Counted from the first letter of the stretch, positions 1 to 9,603 are shown. The stretch is 64,000 nucleotides of DNA from Micromonospora sp. NBC_01796 (GCF_035917455.1 NZ_CP109078.1:6556001-6620000); one strand, 5' to 3'. Notes: generated by a model not told the origin, from the sequence alone. Numbers and translations are program-made.

Positions 1-1003
1 CGCCGGAATAGGTCAGGTAGCCGTGTCCGGCCGGCGGGGTGGAACTCGCCGGCTCGATCGTCGAGCCCTCGTGCCACTCGTTGAACGACGTGATCGACAC
101 CCAGTCCGGCGGGGTCGGCGTACCCAGGGCGTTGGTCCACTGCCGGTCGTACGCGGCCCCGTTGTCCCGGCCGAGCGTGGGCGTGGTGTTGCCCGGCACC
201 GCCCGGTCGTCCAGGTAACCGGGCGCCACCGAGGGTGCCCAGACCAGCCCGTTCGCCCGGCAGTACGCCGCCGCGTTCGCCCAGCCCGGCGCGGTCGCCC
301 CGGCGATGCCGTCATAGGTGTACATGCCGCCGAAGTTGGCCACCTTCGAGGTGTCCGTCGTCTGGGCCAGGACGATGTTGTTCGCCCGCACCTGGGCCAG
401 CGGGGACCAGTCGGTGATCCGCAGGCTCTCGAAGACGTAGAACGCCGGGCGGTTGCCGTGCGCGGCGTCCCGGTAGAAGGCCGGGCTGGATCCGTACCGG
501 GAGTTGATGTAGTTGATGTCGGCGACCGTGCTGGCCGCGGTCCGCCCGCTGTACGGCTCCAGGTGCCAGGCGACCTTGATGCCGTACTGGGCGGCGGCGG
601 TCATGACCCGGGCGGTCAGGTTGTCCTCGTACGAGCCCTGCCCCCACCAGCTGTAGACGATCGTGCCCACCCCGGCCTGGCTGATCCAGGCCATGTGCTG
701 GTTGATCGTGGCGACGTCGCCGGAGTCGTACGCACCCCGGGTCGGGTAGTAGTCCGCGCCGATGTCCTGCGGCGGGGTGTGGTTGCCCTGCTGCCAGTGC
801 CGGTAGCTGCCGGCGACGGTCGGGTTGCCGTACCAGGAGTAGTAGAAGATGTGGACGTTGGACGCCGGTGCGGCCAGCGCCCGGACGGGTTCCTCTGCTC
901 GCGGCGCCGCCTGCGGCGCCGGGCCGGGTGCGCCGACGAGCCCGACCGCGGTCAGCAGCAGGGTCGCCAGGGCGGTGCGCCCCCAGCGGGAGATCCGGTG
1001 CAT
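1..1003 (-). CDS. Secreted glycoside hydrolase family 99-like protein (3' end off window)
   Basis: Probable endo-acting alpha-mannan/mannoside hydrolase, secreted. The start is the ATG at 1003, preceded by a GGAGG seven bases upstream. Residues 1 to about 45 form a signal peptide (positively charged MHRISRWGR, then a hydrophobic run ending near ALAAPAS). The mature part begins with VHIFYYSWYGNP, a GH99 hallmark, and has WHLEPYSGR near residues 144-152. Near the end it has SFNEWHEGSTIEP, in which E309 and E312 have the same three-residue spacing as the catalytic Glu pair of characterised GH99 enzymes. The C-terminus lies beyond base 1, so a binding module there cannot be excluded. It is the last visible gene of the minus-strand carbohydrate operon, 79 bases downstream of the sugar dehydrogenase gene. 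Family assignment is confident; substrate is inferred. Confidence 0.85.
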   Translation of the reverse strand, partial: MHRISRWGRTALATLLLTAVGLVGAPGPAPQAAPRAEEPVRALAAPASNVHIFYYSWYGNPTVAGSYRHWQQGNHTPPQDIGADYYPTRGAYDSGDVATINQHMAWISQAGVGTIVYSWWGQGSYEDNLTARVMTAAAQYGIKVAWHLEPYSGRTAASTVADINYINSRYGSSPAFYRDAAHGNRPAFYVFESLRITDWSPLAQVRANNIVLAQTTDTSKVANFGGMYTYDGIAGATAPGWANAAAYCRANGLVWAPSVAPGYLDDRAVPGNTTPTLGRDNGAAYDRQWTNALGTPTPPDWVSITSFNEWHEGSTIEPASSTPPAGHGYLTYSG

Positions 1004-1082
1004 GTGTTTCCTCCGTGGTTGCCGAGCCTGGCCCTGACCGGTGCGGGCGGTGGCACGCCCGCACCGGTCACGGGTGCGGCGA

Positions 1083-3926
1083 TCAGCCGCCGATAAGGTC
1101 GAAGCGTTCCCAGGCACCGATCGCCGCTCGGTTGGCGATCAGCGCCTGGGCGCCGCCGCCTTCGGCGGCGACGTACTGGTTGTTCCCGATGGAGCGCAGG
1201 CTCACGCTGCCGTCGGTGTTACGGACGAGTTGGAACGTCTCCCAGGTGCCGATGGTGGTTTTGTTGGCGATCAGGGGAGCGGTGCCGTTGGCGGCGGTGA
1301 CGATCAGCCCGTTGGCCTTGGCCCGCAGGGCGATGTTGCCGTTGCCGGCGTCGAGGCGGTCGAACTGCTCCCAGGGGCCGATCGCGGCCCGGTTGGCGAT
1401 CAGCGGTGCCGCCCCGCCGTTGTCGGCGGACACGTACTGGCTGTTCACCCGGGCCCGCAGGCTGATCACCGCGGGCGTGCTGGTGGTGCCCGTGGTGAAG
1501 GTGAACGCGTCCACGTCGAACAGGTTCCCCTGCCCGGTCACGCCCTTGAACACCAGGTAGAGCGTGGTGCTGCCGGTCGGCGCGTTGGACAGGTTGGCGG
1601 TCACGTTCGTGAACGTCTCCCAGCCGCCGGTCGGCGCGACCGCGACGCTACCGAGCAGGGTGCCGGTGGCGGAGCCGGTACGCACCTCGATGGTGCCGCC
1701 GACACCGCCGGAGGAGACCCGGGCGGTGAACTGGGTCGCGTTGCCCAGCAGGTACGGCTGGTACGAGATCCAGTCGCCGTTGTCGACGAAGCCGGCCGTA
1801 CGGCCACCCTCGGCGGCGGCGTGGTCGGCCGTCTGGATGCCGGACTGGGCGCCGAAGTGCTCGCCCTGCCGGTGCTTCGGCTGGAGCGTCCGGGTGCTGC
1901 GCGAGGTCAGACCACCGTTGTCGGTGTACGAGGCGTCGAAGACCCCGAAGATGTTCGCGGCCGAGTCGTGCTCCCCGTCGACCGGGATGGTGATCGTCCC
2001 GGTGCAGCCGGTCTTGGAGGTGATCTGGTGGGCGTGGCTGTCATGCCCCAGCGAGTACGTCACCGTCACCCGGGCACAGTTGATCGTGCCGTCCTCGTTG
2101 TCGGCGGCGCTGACCGTGAACGGGACGGTGTCCCCGAAGTTGAACAGCTGACCGTTGGCCGGCAGTTGCAGGTTCACCGTCGGCGCGGTGTTGCCGACCG
2201 TCACCACCAGGCTCGCCGTACCGGTCAGCCCGGTCGGGTCGGTGACCCGCAGGGTCGGCGAGTACGTGCCGTTCGCGGTGTACGTCTTGGTCGGGTTGGC
2301 CGCCGTCGACGTGGTCCCGTCGCCGAAGGTCCAGAGGTAGGACAGTGCCCCGCCCTCGGGGTCCGAACTGCCGGCCGAGGAGAACGTCACGGTCAGCGGG
2401 TTCGGGCCGGAGGTCGGGTTGGCCGAGGCGACCGCCACCGGGCTGCGGTTGCCGCCGCCGATGTACTCGACCCGGATCAGCGCCTGGTTGTTCGACCCGG
2501 TGCCGTAGTCGAGCACGTACAGCGCACCGTCCGGGCCGAACGCCATGTCCATGACCTGCGTGCCGGTCCACGGGAACGCGGAGATCTCACCGGGGGTGCC
2601 GTTGGAGTTGACCGCGATCGCCTTGATCCAGCGGCGGCCGTACTCACCGGCGAAGTACTGGCCGTCGAGCGACTGCGGGAACTTGACCGCCGAGTTCAGC
2701 GAGGCGTTGTACCGGTAGACCGGGCCGCCCATCGGCGACTCCGAGCCGCCGCCGAACTCCGACGGTGAGCCCGCGTCGCCGCCGTACCGGATCCAGCTCG
2801 CCTTGGCCGGCGGGAGGGTGGTCTGGCCGGTGTTGCGGAACGAGTTGTTGGTCGGGCCGCCGGTGCAGTTGTACTTCGCCTGCGACGGCCCGGACGGGAA
2901 GGTGTACTCGTTGTACGTCTCCGCGCTGGTGTTCGTACCGGTGCAGTACGGCCAGCCGTAGTTGCCGGGCGCGGTGATCCGGTTGAACTCCACCTGGCCG
3001 CTCGGTCCCCGGTTCGCGTCGCTGACACCGGCGTCCGGGCCGTAGTCACCGAGGTAGACGATGCCGGTGGGCTTGTCGACGCTCATCCGGAACGGGTTGC
3101 GGAAACCCATCGCGTAGATCTCCGGCCGGGTGTTGGCCGTCCCCGGCGCGAACAGGTTCCCGGCCGGGACGGTGTACGTCCCGTCCGCCTGCGGCTTGAT
3201 CCGCAGGACCTTGCCGCGCAGGTCGTTGGTGTTGCCCGAGGAGCGCTGGGCGTCGAACTGCGGGTTGCGGGTGGTCCGCTCGTCGATCGGGGTGTACGAG
3301 TTCGACTCGAACGGGTTGGTGTCGTCGCCGGTGCTCAGGTAGAGGTTGCCGGCGGCGTCGAAGTCGATGTCACCGCCGACGTGGCAGCACTGCCCCCGGT
3401 CGTTGTTCACCTGGAGCATGATCCGCTCACTGCCCATGTTCAGCGTGTCGTCGCTGTTCAGGGTGAACCGGGACAGCCGCAGGTGGCCCTTCCACGCGTC
3501 GAAGTCGGCCGCCGTACCGGTGGTCGGTGCGTCCCCGCCGGGTGTGCTGAGGGTGGGGGAGTAGTACAGGTAGATGAAGCGGTTGGAGGCGAAGTTGGGG
3601 TCCGCCGCGACGCCCTGCAGCCCCTCCTCGTCGTGGGTGTAGACCGGGATGTTGCCGGCGACCTTGGTGTTGCCGGCCGCGTCGGTCACCCGGACGGTGC
3701 CGTTGCGGGCGGTGTGCACCACCGAACGGTTCGGCAGCACCGCCAGGCCCATGGCCTCGCCGATCTCGGCGGAGCCGGTGGCCAGGACAACCTGCTGGTA
3801 GTCGGCGGGCGGGATCACCACGGCCTGGGCCGCGCTCGGGGCGGCGGCCACGGCGAGCGCGGTGCTCGTCGCGGCGACCGTGGCCGCGACGAGCAGTCGC
3901 GACCAGCGGTGGAGGGTGGGGGACAT
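1083..3926 (-). CDS. Secreted PQQ-dependent glucose/sorbosone dehydrogenase with PKD, CBM6-like and fascin-like modules
   Basis: A 947-residue secreted multidomain oxidoreductase. The order is signal peptide (1 to about 37, ending AAPSAAQA); a GSDH-type six-bladed propeller (about 40-490, with GLQGVAADPNF, DIDFDAAGNLYLSTGDD and LRGKVLRI); a PKD domain (about 496-585, LWTFGDGTTS); an Ig-like stretch; a CBM6-like beta-sandwich (about 680-810, GDWISYQPY, FDVDAFTF); and three repeats of a fascin-like beta-trefoil (about 815-947, pattern NSQYVSADNGG...LIANR...WEQF). Family members oxidise sugars with PQQ; the acceptor here is unknown. The same trefoil ends the GH95-like protein of this operon, so both probably bind the same polymer. 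The ATG at 3926 was chosen because it opens the signal peptide; an in-frame extension upstream overlaps the ThuA gene and lacks sense as protein. Fifty bases separate it from the upstream gene. Confidence 0.9.
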   Translation of the reverse strand: MSPTLHRWSRLLVAATVAATSTALAVAAAPSAAQAVVIPPADYQQVVLATGSAEIGEAMGLAVLPNRSVVHTARNGTVRVTDAAGNTKVAGNIPVYTHDEEGLQGVAADPNFASNRFIYLYYSPTLSTPGGDAPTTGTAADFDAWKGHLRLSRFTLNSDDTLNMGSERIMLQVNNDRGQCCHVGGDIDFDAAGNLYLSTGDDTNPFESNSYTPIDERTTRNPQFDAQRSSGNTNDLRGKVLRIKPQADGTYTVPAGNLFAPGTANTRPEIYAMGFRNPFRMSVDKPTGIVYLGDYGPDAGVSDANRGPSGQVEFNRITAPGNYGWPYCTGTNTSAETYNEYTFPSGPSQAKYNCTGGPTNNSFRNTGQTTLPPAKASWIRYGGDAGSPSEFGGGSESPMGGPVYRYNASLNSAVKFPQSLDGQYFAGEYGRRWIKAIAVNSNGTPGEISAFPWTGTQVMDMAFGPDGALYVLDYGTGSNNQALIRVEYIGGGNRSPVAVASANPTSGPNPLTVTFSSAGSSDPEGGALSYLWTFGDGTTSTAANPTKTYTANGTYSPTLRVTDPTGLTGTASLVVTVGNTAPTVNLQLPANGQLFNFGDTVPFTVSAADNEDGTINCARVTVTYSLGHDSHAHQITSKTGCTGTITIPVDGEHDSAANIFGVFDASYTDNGGLTSRSTRTLQPKHRQGEHFGAQSGIQTADHAAAEGGRTAGFVDNGDWISYQPYLLGNATQFTARVSSGGVGGTIEVRTGSATGTLLGSVAVAPTGGWETFTNVTANLSNAPTGSTTLYLVFKGVTGQGNLFDVDAFTFTTGTTSTPAVISLRARVNSQYVSADNGGAAPLIANRAAIGPWEQFDRLDAGNGNIALRAKANGLIVTAANGTAPLIANKTTIGTWETFQLVRNTDGSVSLRSIGNNQYVAAEGGGAQALIANRAAIGAWERFDLIGG

Positions 3927-3976
3927 CTGGTTCCTTTCCGGGGGTGGTGCCGGTGGGGGTGAGGGGAAGCGCAGGG

Positions 3977-6106
3977 TCAGGAGCCGTAGACCTCGAACTC
4001 CCAGAGCGAGTAGCCGTAGGGGGCCAGGGCGCGCTGGGTGCCGTACACCCGGACGTAGCGGCCGGTGCCGGTCAGGGTCAGGTCGTCGATCCCGCCGTCG
4101 GAGGCGGTGGTCGAGTAGGCGGTGGTCCAGGTGCTGTTGTCGGTCGAGGTCTGGACCTGGTACGCCCGCCCGTACGCGGCCTCCCAGTTGAGCCGGACCC
4201 GGCTGATCGACCGGGTGGCGCCCAGGTCGACGGAGATCCACTGCGGGTCGGCGTACGCGCTGCCCCAGCGGGTGGCCGGGTTGCCGTCGACCGCGTTGGC
4301 GGCCACGTGCGCGCTGCCGGTCTCGACACTGGAGGCGGCGGTGGGCCGACCCGTCGACAGGAGCGTGGGCGTGCCGGTGACCGGGGTGCCGTACACGTTC
4401 AGGTCCCACAGGGAGTAGCCCCAGGCGGTGGCGCGCTGGGTGCCGTACACCCGGACGTAGCGCCCGGTCCCGGTGAGGGTGACGTCGTCGACGCCGCCGT
4501 CGGAGGTCGTGGTCGAGTAGGCGGTGGTCCAGGTGCTGTTGTTGGGCGAGGTCTGGATCTGGTACGCCCGCCCGTAGGCCGTCTCCCAGTTGAGCCGGAC
4601 CCGGTTCAGGTTGTACGTCGCACCGAGGTCCACCGAGATCCACTGCGGGTCGGCGGAGAGGCTGCCCCAGCGGGTGGCCGGGTTGTTGTCGACCGCGTTC
4701 GCCGCCACGTGCGGGCTGCCGGCCTCGACACTGGAGGCGGTGGTGGGCTTGCCCTGGGCCAGGTCGGTGCCGGGCTGCGGCGGGTTGCCGCCCTCGGCCT
4801 TGATCCGGATGTTGCGGTAGTTGATGTCCATCCCGGCGCCGTCGTTCTGCACGCCGATGTAGCCGTTGGCGATGTTCCGGGTGCTGGTGTAGTCGTTGAT
4901 CTTCACCCCGTTGAGCCAGATCTCCACCCGCTGCCCGTGCACCCCGATCTCGTACGTGTTCCACGACCCCGGCGGGTTCAGCGCGGCGGCCCGCAGGGTG
5001 GTGTCCGGCGCCTTGAGGCTGTAGACGCTCCCGGTGGTCCGGGACGGGTCGGCGTCGGTCGCGTCGATCTGGATCTCGTGGCCGGCGTCGACCGGCTGCC
5101 ACGGGTCACCCTGCGGGTCGGGGAAGCCGATGAACACCCCGCCGTTGTCGTCGCCGGGCATCATCCAGTCGAGCTTCAGCGAGTAGTTGGCGAACGTGCG
5201 GACCGGGTACCAGAGCAGACCCATCCCGCCGACCGAGGTCAGCGTCCCGTCGGCCAGGGTGAAGCCACCCGGACCGGCCTGACGCCACTGGTTCAGGCTC
5301 GCCTGGCTGCCGTCGAACAGGGCGGTGTAACCGACCTCGGGGCGGCAGTCGGCCGGCTTCGCACCGGCCGCGATCTGGATCCCGCCGAGCAGCATCCGGG
5401 TGAAGTTCGCCTCGGTGTACGTCTGCTCGGTGTGCCCGAGCCCGGTGTACCAGGACCGCCCGCCGCCGTAGTTCTGGCACCAGGTGATCGGGTGGTCCCC
5501 GCCCATCGACCCGCCGCTGTACGACGACTCGTCCAGGTTGGACAACACCTTGACGTTCGCCCTCGGGTTGGCGCGGTAGTTGTACCACTCGTCGGTACGG
5601 GTCCAGCTCTGCGGCAGGTGCGCGGTGGAGACGTTCGACCGGTCCTCGGTGCGTACGGTCGCCTGCTGGGTTGCCGGGTGCGAGGCGAAGTAGCCGCCGA
5701 CGAGTCCGCCGTACCAGGCCCAGTCGTACTCGGTGTCGGCGGCGGCGTGCACCCCGACGTACCCCCCACCGGCGGCGATGTACGCCTGGAAGGCGTTCTG
5801 CTGGGTGGTGTCGAGCACGTCACCGGTGGTGGAGAGCCAGACCACCGCCTGGTACTGGGCCAGGTTGGTGGCCGTGAACTGACCGGCGTCCTCGGTCGCG
5901 GTGACCGTGAAACCGTTCGCCGCACCGAGCTGCTGGATGGCGGCGATGCCGTTGGGGATGGACGAGTGACGGAAGCCGGCGGTCTTGGAGAAGACGAGGA
6001 CCTTGGTCAGGGGTGCCGCCGACGCCGCCGGTGGTGTCACCCCGACCAGGGCGGCCGTCGCCACCAGGGCGGCGCTGAGGACCGTGGAGAGCGCACGGAT
6101 GCGCAT
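3977..6106 (-). CDS. Secreted ThuA / 3-keto-disaccharide hydrolase (DUF1080) / tandem discoidin protein
   Basis: A 709-residue secreted protein. A signal peptide (1-30, ending PPAASA) is followed by a ThuA domain (about 33-255: VLVFSKTAGFRHSSIP, GYVGVHAAADTEYDW, DHPITWCQNYGGGR), a DUF1080/3-keto-disaccharide hydrolase jelly roll (about 265-430: WRQAGPGGFTLADGTL, GHEIQID) and two consecutive F5/8 type C (CBM32-like) domains (about 445-570 and 585-709). The two discoidin copies are nearly identical in protein and DNA, pointing to a recent internal duplication. ThuA and DUF1080 proteins belong to oxidised-sugar (3-keto-glycoside) metabolism in known systems, which fits the adjacent sugar dehydrogenase. 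The order ThuA then GSDH is common in actinomycetes. It is preceded by a 159-base gap holding a hairpin and followed 50 bases later by the dehydrogenase. Confidence 0.9.
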   Translation of the reverse strand: MRIRALSTVLSAALVATAALVGVTPPAASAAPLTKVLVFSKTAGFRHSSIPNGIAAIQQLGAANGFTVTATEDAGQFTATNLAQYQAVVWLSTTGDVLDTTQQNAFQAYIAAGGGYVGVHAAADTEYDWAWYGGLVGGYFASHPATQQATVRTEDRSNVSTAHLPQSWTRTDEWYNYRANPRANVKVLSNLDESSYSGGSMGGDHPITWCQNYGGGRSWYTGLGHTEQTYTEANFTRMLLGGIQIAAGAKPADCRPEVGYTALFDGSQASLNQWRQAGPGGFTLADGTLTSVGGMGLLWYPVRTFANYSLKLDWMMPGDDNGGVFIGFPDPQGDPWQPVDAGHEIQIDATDADPSRTTGSVYSLKAPDTTLRAAALNPPGSWNTYEIGVHGQRVEIWLNGVKINDYTSTRNIANGYIGVQNDGAGMDINYRNIRIKAEGGNPPQPGTDLAQGKPTTASSVEAGSPHVAANAVDNNPATRWGSLSADPQWISVDLGATYNLNRVRLNWETAYGRAYQIQTSPNNSTWTTAYSTTTSDGGVDDVTLTGTGRYVRVYGTQRATAWGYSLWDLNVYGTPVTGTPTLLSTGRPTAASSVETGSAHVAANAVDGNPATRWGSAYADPQWISVDLGATRSISRVRLNWEAAYGRAYQVQTSTDNSTWTTAYSTTASDGGIDDLTLTGTGRYVRVYGTQRALAPYGYSLWEFEVYGS

Positions 6107-6204
6107 GGTTGCTCCTTCGCGGAGGACTGGAGGGGTTCGGGAGCTCGCCGCCCATGGGCGTGGACGGAACCGGTCGTCCGCCCGGACGGGGGTCGTAGCC
6201 TGGC

Positions 6205-6221
6205 ATCGCCCGCCGGGCGAT
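6205..6221 (-). repeat. Intercistronic stem-loop
   Basis: Perfect inverted repeat ATCGCCC / GGGCGAT with a three-base loop between the GH95-like and ThuA genes. There is no T-run, so it is more likely an mRNA-stabilising or attenuating hairpin than a full terminator. Function is inferred from position. Confidence 0.45.
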
Positions 6222-6265
6222 CCCTGCGGCTGCCGACCCCCGCCGGGAGGTACGTAGCCGGGTCG

Positions 6266-9200
6266 CTAGCCGGAGACCAGGGTGAACTTCTCCCAGGGGC
6301 CGATCGTGGCGCGGTTGGCGATGAGCGCCCCCGCACCCCCGTTCTCGGCCGACACGTAACTGTTGTTGACCGTGGCCCGGAAGCTCACCGTGCCGTCCGA
6401 GTTGCTCACCTGCGTGAACGTCTCCCACGAGCCGGCCGAGGGCCGGTTGGCGATCAGCGCCGCCGCACCGGCGTTCTCGGCGCAGACGAACTGGTTGTTC
6501 GCCCGCGACCGCAGCGCCACGTTGCCCGAGCCGACGGCGACCACGTCGAACTGCTGGGCGGTGCCGACGGTGGTGGAGTTGGCGATCAGCGGTGCGCTGC
6601 CGGCGGTGACGTACTGGTTGTTGGCCTGGGCGCGCAACGCCGTGCCGCCGGTGGGCGTGGAGCCGCCGGTGAGGATCCGCAGGGCGTCGACCATGCCGAC
6701 CGAGGTGGCCTTGTTGACGATCCGGATCGTGTGCGAGCCGTTGGTCAGGCCGGTCTTGCTGTAGACCACCGCCTGCGCCTGTCGGGCGCCGCTGACGTAC
6801 AGGTTCACGTTGGCCTGGAGGACGTTGTCGATGTAGACGTCGACGTTGCCCATGTCACCGTTGCGCTCCGACAGGTACTCCACCCCGGTACCGGTGAAGG
6901 TGTACGAGGCGGTCGCGCCGACGGTGTTGGTGTGGTGGGTGTCGTCGTTGTAGTCGCCGTACCCCCGGGCGGTGGTCAGGTGCCAGTTGGCGTCGTAGGT
7001 GAGCAGGGTGTTGTTGACCAGCCCGCCACCTCCGGTGCCGCCACCGAGGCCGAGGGTCGAAGCCGTGTTGAGCAGGCTCTTGGCGCCCTGGTTGGCGGTT
7101 CCGGTCAACGTCGTCGAGCTGTAACCGCTCAGCGGCTTGGCGGTCCGCTCGACCACGTACACCGCGTTGGCCGCGGTGGCGAAGGTGATCTCGCCGGCCG
7201 TGCTGGTCGTCAGGATGGCGTTGTCCGACGTACGCCGGACCCGGACCTCCTGGGTGCCCCACGGGTTGACCACCCGAGCCTGCTTGCCGTACAGGCTCTT
7301 GATCCCGACGTACTTGGTCTCGTTGGCCTCGCGCTCCGAGCTGACCAGGAAACCGTCCTTGGCCAGGAGGGTGAACTTGCCGACGAAGCCCGACGGGATC
7401 GCCGGGAACACCCGGATCTTGTCGTTGTAGCTCTGCATCAGCGACTCGTTCATCGCGGCCAGGTGGATGCCCAGGTACTCGAACACCCCGTTGGTGTTGT
7501 TGGTCATGCCGTTGGGGTAGTTCTGGTACTTCTGCAGCATCGTCCGCATGCCCTGGAACGCCTGGTCGGCGAGGCCGAGCCGGGCCGCGTGCACGTGGTC
7601 GTTGGACCAGACGTTGCCGTACGGGTGCGGCCGGACGTTGAACGTGTTGATCGCGGTCTGCTGGTCGGCGTACCCGATCCCGGTCTGGTCGTAGGGCCAG
7701 ACCAGCTCCAACGCCACGTTCTCGTTGTTGCGGGTCTGCGAGATCGGCGGATCGTGCGGCAGGTAGGCGCCGTTCTGGACCTGGTACGGGGCCAGGTTGT
7801 TGACGATGTTCTGCCAGTTCGCCCGCAGCCCGCTGTCCAGCCCGAGCTGGTTGCTGACCGAGATGGTGAGCGGGAAGAGCAGCCGTACGGCGGCCAGGTC
7901 GGTGATCGCGTTGCGTACGTCCCAGTACGTCTCGTGCGAGTTCGAGTTCGCCATGTAGTACCGGCCGTTGCCGTCGACCGACAACCGGTCCTCGTAGAAC
8001 TTCACCGCCTCCCGCATGTACGGGTACGCCGTGTTGCGCAGGTAGTTCTCGTCGTTGGTGTACCGGTACTGCAGGTACATGTTGTACGCGGCCTCGGTGC
8101 CGGTGGAGTACAGGTCGTTGACGTAGTCGCTGTTGATCGTCCCGCGCGCGTTCCCGTCCCAGCCCATCGTCTCCGGCACCCAGAGCCCGTCACTGCCGTA
8201 CCGGGTCGTCGTGTACGACTTCAGCGCGCTCAGGTTGCGGCTGTAGAGCCGGTTGAACCCGCCCATCAGCTCGGTGTGGTTCGAGGCGTAGAACGAGTTG
8301 TAGACGTCACGTTGGTTCCAGTACCAGTACCCGTTGCTCCACTTGCTCTGGTCCTGGGTCGCCCGGAACACACCGTTGATGAAGTGCAACGGATAGTTGC
8401 CGTAGCCACCGGCTGCGATCATGTACGTGGCCAGGTAGTAGACGTTCTCCAGGTAGTCGGCGTCACCGGCCGAGTTGGAGTACTGGACGAACGACTTCTC
8501 CCAGAACGCGTGCCACCAGTTGCGGTAGTTGTTCAGGGTGGTCGCGTACCCGGTGCTCTTGACCGAGGCGAGCTGGTTGCGGGCCTGGGTGACCGAGTTG
8601 AGGCCGGGGGAGTTGATCCGGCTGGCGGCGGTGAACCAGACCGTGTAGCTGGAGGTCGGGGTGATGTTCAACCGGACCTGCCGGCCGTTGACGACCTGGG
8701 AGGTGTAGCTGGCTCCCTCGACCGTGGCGGCGAGGGTGTAGCCGAAGTTGTTCGGGTCGGTCTGCCCCCGGCTGATCCCGACCCCGCTCGCGTCCGCGAA
8801 CGTCGAGTACGTCCGCCACGTGTTCAGGTCCGGCACGTCGGCGATGTTCTGGACCGTGTTCGGGTCCCACAGGCTCAGGTCCAGCCCGACGCTCGTGACA
8901 CCCGGCCGGGTGTCCTCGACGTGGATGCCCATCACCTCGGAGTTGGGCGAGCCCATCACGGTCACCGTACGGTTGCTGTCGTACTTCGTGGTGAGCGTGC
9001 CGTCGTAGAGCGAGAGCCGCTGCTGGAACGTCGAGTAGCCGGTGTCCATCTGCGGGTTGCTGAACAGGTTCACCAGGCCGGCCGCGTACGTCGACTGCTG
9101 CGACAGGTCGACCCCGGACACCTGCATGGTGAGGCCGTTCTGGTTCCAGGCCATCGCCCCGGTGCGCCCGTTGCCGACCGTCAGGCCGTGCAGCGGGTTG

Positions 9201-9391
9201 GTGTTCGGGCGGTTGTAGACGATGTCGTGCTTCGACAGGTAGTTGGCGTAGTTGACGTTCAGTGTCCCGGTGCCGGAGTTGAACGCGGCGTCCGTGGGTG
9301 ACGCTGCCGCCGGGGTGCTCTGTCCGCTGACCGCCAGGCCGACCACGAGCAGGGCGGCGGCGGCGATGCGGGTCGGCGTACTCATCTTCAT
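6266..9391 (-). CDS. Secreted GH95-like glycoside hydrolase with C-terminal carbohydrate-binding and fascin-like modules
   Basis: A 1041-residue secreted hydrolase, first gene of the operon. The start ATG at 9391 begins MKMSTPTR, a signal peptide ending QSTPAAASP; an AGAGGGG-type ribosome site lies just upstream. The N-terminal region has LTVGNGRTGAM, resembling the GNGrlGAM signature of family 95, followed by an (alpha/alpha)6-barrel-like region (about 280-690) with SNSHETYWDVRNAITD, RNNENVALELVWPYD and RLGLADQAFQGM. About 792-910 is a beta-sandwich module (DANWHLTTARGYGDY) and 915-1041 a three-repeat fascin-like trefoil, closely related to that of the sugar dehydrogenase. GH95 enzymes include alpha-L-fucosidases and alpha-L-galactosidases; the substrate here is not readable, and a DUF5703-type relative is the main alternative name. 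Confidence 0.82.
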   Translation of the reverse strand: MKMSTPTRIAAAALLVVGLAVSGQSTPAAASPTDAAFNSGTGTLNVNYANYLSKHDIVYNRPNTNPLHGLTVGNGRTGAMAWNQNGLTMQVSGVDLSQQSTYAAGLVNLFSNPQMDTGYSTFQQRLSLYDGTLTTKYDSNRTVTVMGSPNSEVMGIHVEDTRPGVTSVGLDLSLWDPNTVQNIADVPDLNTWRTYSTFADASGVGISRGQTDPNNFGYTLAATVEGASYTSQVVNGRQVRLNITPTSSYTVWFTAASRINSPGLNSVTQARNQLASVKSTGYATTLNNYRNWWHAFWEKSFVQYSNSAGDADYLENVYYLATYMIAAGGYGNYPLHFINGVFRATQDQSKWSNGYWYWNQRDVYNSFYASNHTELMGGFNRLYSRNLSALKSYTTTRYGSDGLWVPETMGWDGNARGTINSDYVNDLYSTGTEAAYNMYLQYRYTNDENYLRNTAYPYMREAVKFYEDRLSVDGNGRYYMANSNSHETYWDVRNAITDLAAVRLLFPLTISVSNQLGLDSGLRANWQNIVNNLAPYQVQNGAYLPHDPPISQTRNNENVALELVWPYDQTGIGYADQQTAINTFNVRPHPYGNVWSNDHVHAARLGLADQAFQGMRTMLQKYQNYPNGMTNNTNGVFEYLGIHLAAMNESLMQSYNDKIRVFPAIPSGFVGKFTLLAKDGFLVSSEREANETKYVGIKSLYGKQARVVNPWGTQEVRVRRTSDNAILTTSTAGEITFATAANAVYVVERTAKPLSGYSSTTLTGTANQGAKSLLNTASTLGLGGGTGGGGLVNNTLLTYDANWHLTTARGYGDYNDDTHHTNTVGATASYTFTGTGVEYLSERNGDMGNVDVYIDNVLQANVNLYVSGARQAQAVVYSKTGLTNGSHTIRIVNKATSVGMVDALRILTGGSTPTGGTALRAQANNQYVTAGSAPLIANSTTVGTAQQFDVVAVGSGNVALRSRANNQFVCAENAGAAALIANRPSAGSWETFTQVSNSDGTVSFRATVNNSYVSAENGGAGALIANRATIGPWEKFTLVSG

Positions 9392-9574
9392 CGACACGAT
9401 CCCCTCTAGATCGCTCGTTGGCGATGTGCCCGTGCCACGGACGCGGTGCGTCCGTGCGACTCCCCATCCGCCGAAGTGGGGAGCTACCACGAGCTGGTTT
9501 TACGTGAGTTCGGACGGGTTTTCCGGCGCGATGATCCGCCCCGGATGTCCAACCGACCCACATCTGTCACATGC

Positions 9575-9603
9575 AGTTAACATCGGATGTCTTTGCTAGT
9601 CAA
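9575..9603 (-). promoter_or_regulatory. Predicted promoter of the secreted carbohydrate operon
   Basis: On the minus strand a TTGACT -35 (9598-9603) and TTAACT -10 (9575-9580) are separated by exactly 17 bases, and the spacer contains the operator-like ACATCCGATGT. The spacing and the locally lower GC support a housekeeping-type promoter about 185 bases before the GH95-like start. Confidence 0.55.
9580..9590. promoter_or_regulatory. Operator candidate 1 (ACATC-N-GATGT)
   Basis: An 11-base palindrome with a single central base, sitting between the -35 and -10 of the operon promoter. Bound repressor here would block RNA polymerase. The cognate regulator is not identifiable in the window. Confidence 0.5.

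Noticed and set aside
3944-9301. A very long plus-strand open frame opposite the carbohydrate operon
   Set aside because: Its product is low-complexity Val/Gly/Arg/Asp with no domain, and the minus strand has full multidomain secreted proteins with ribosome sites. It is a high-GC codon-position artefact.
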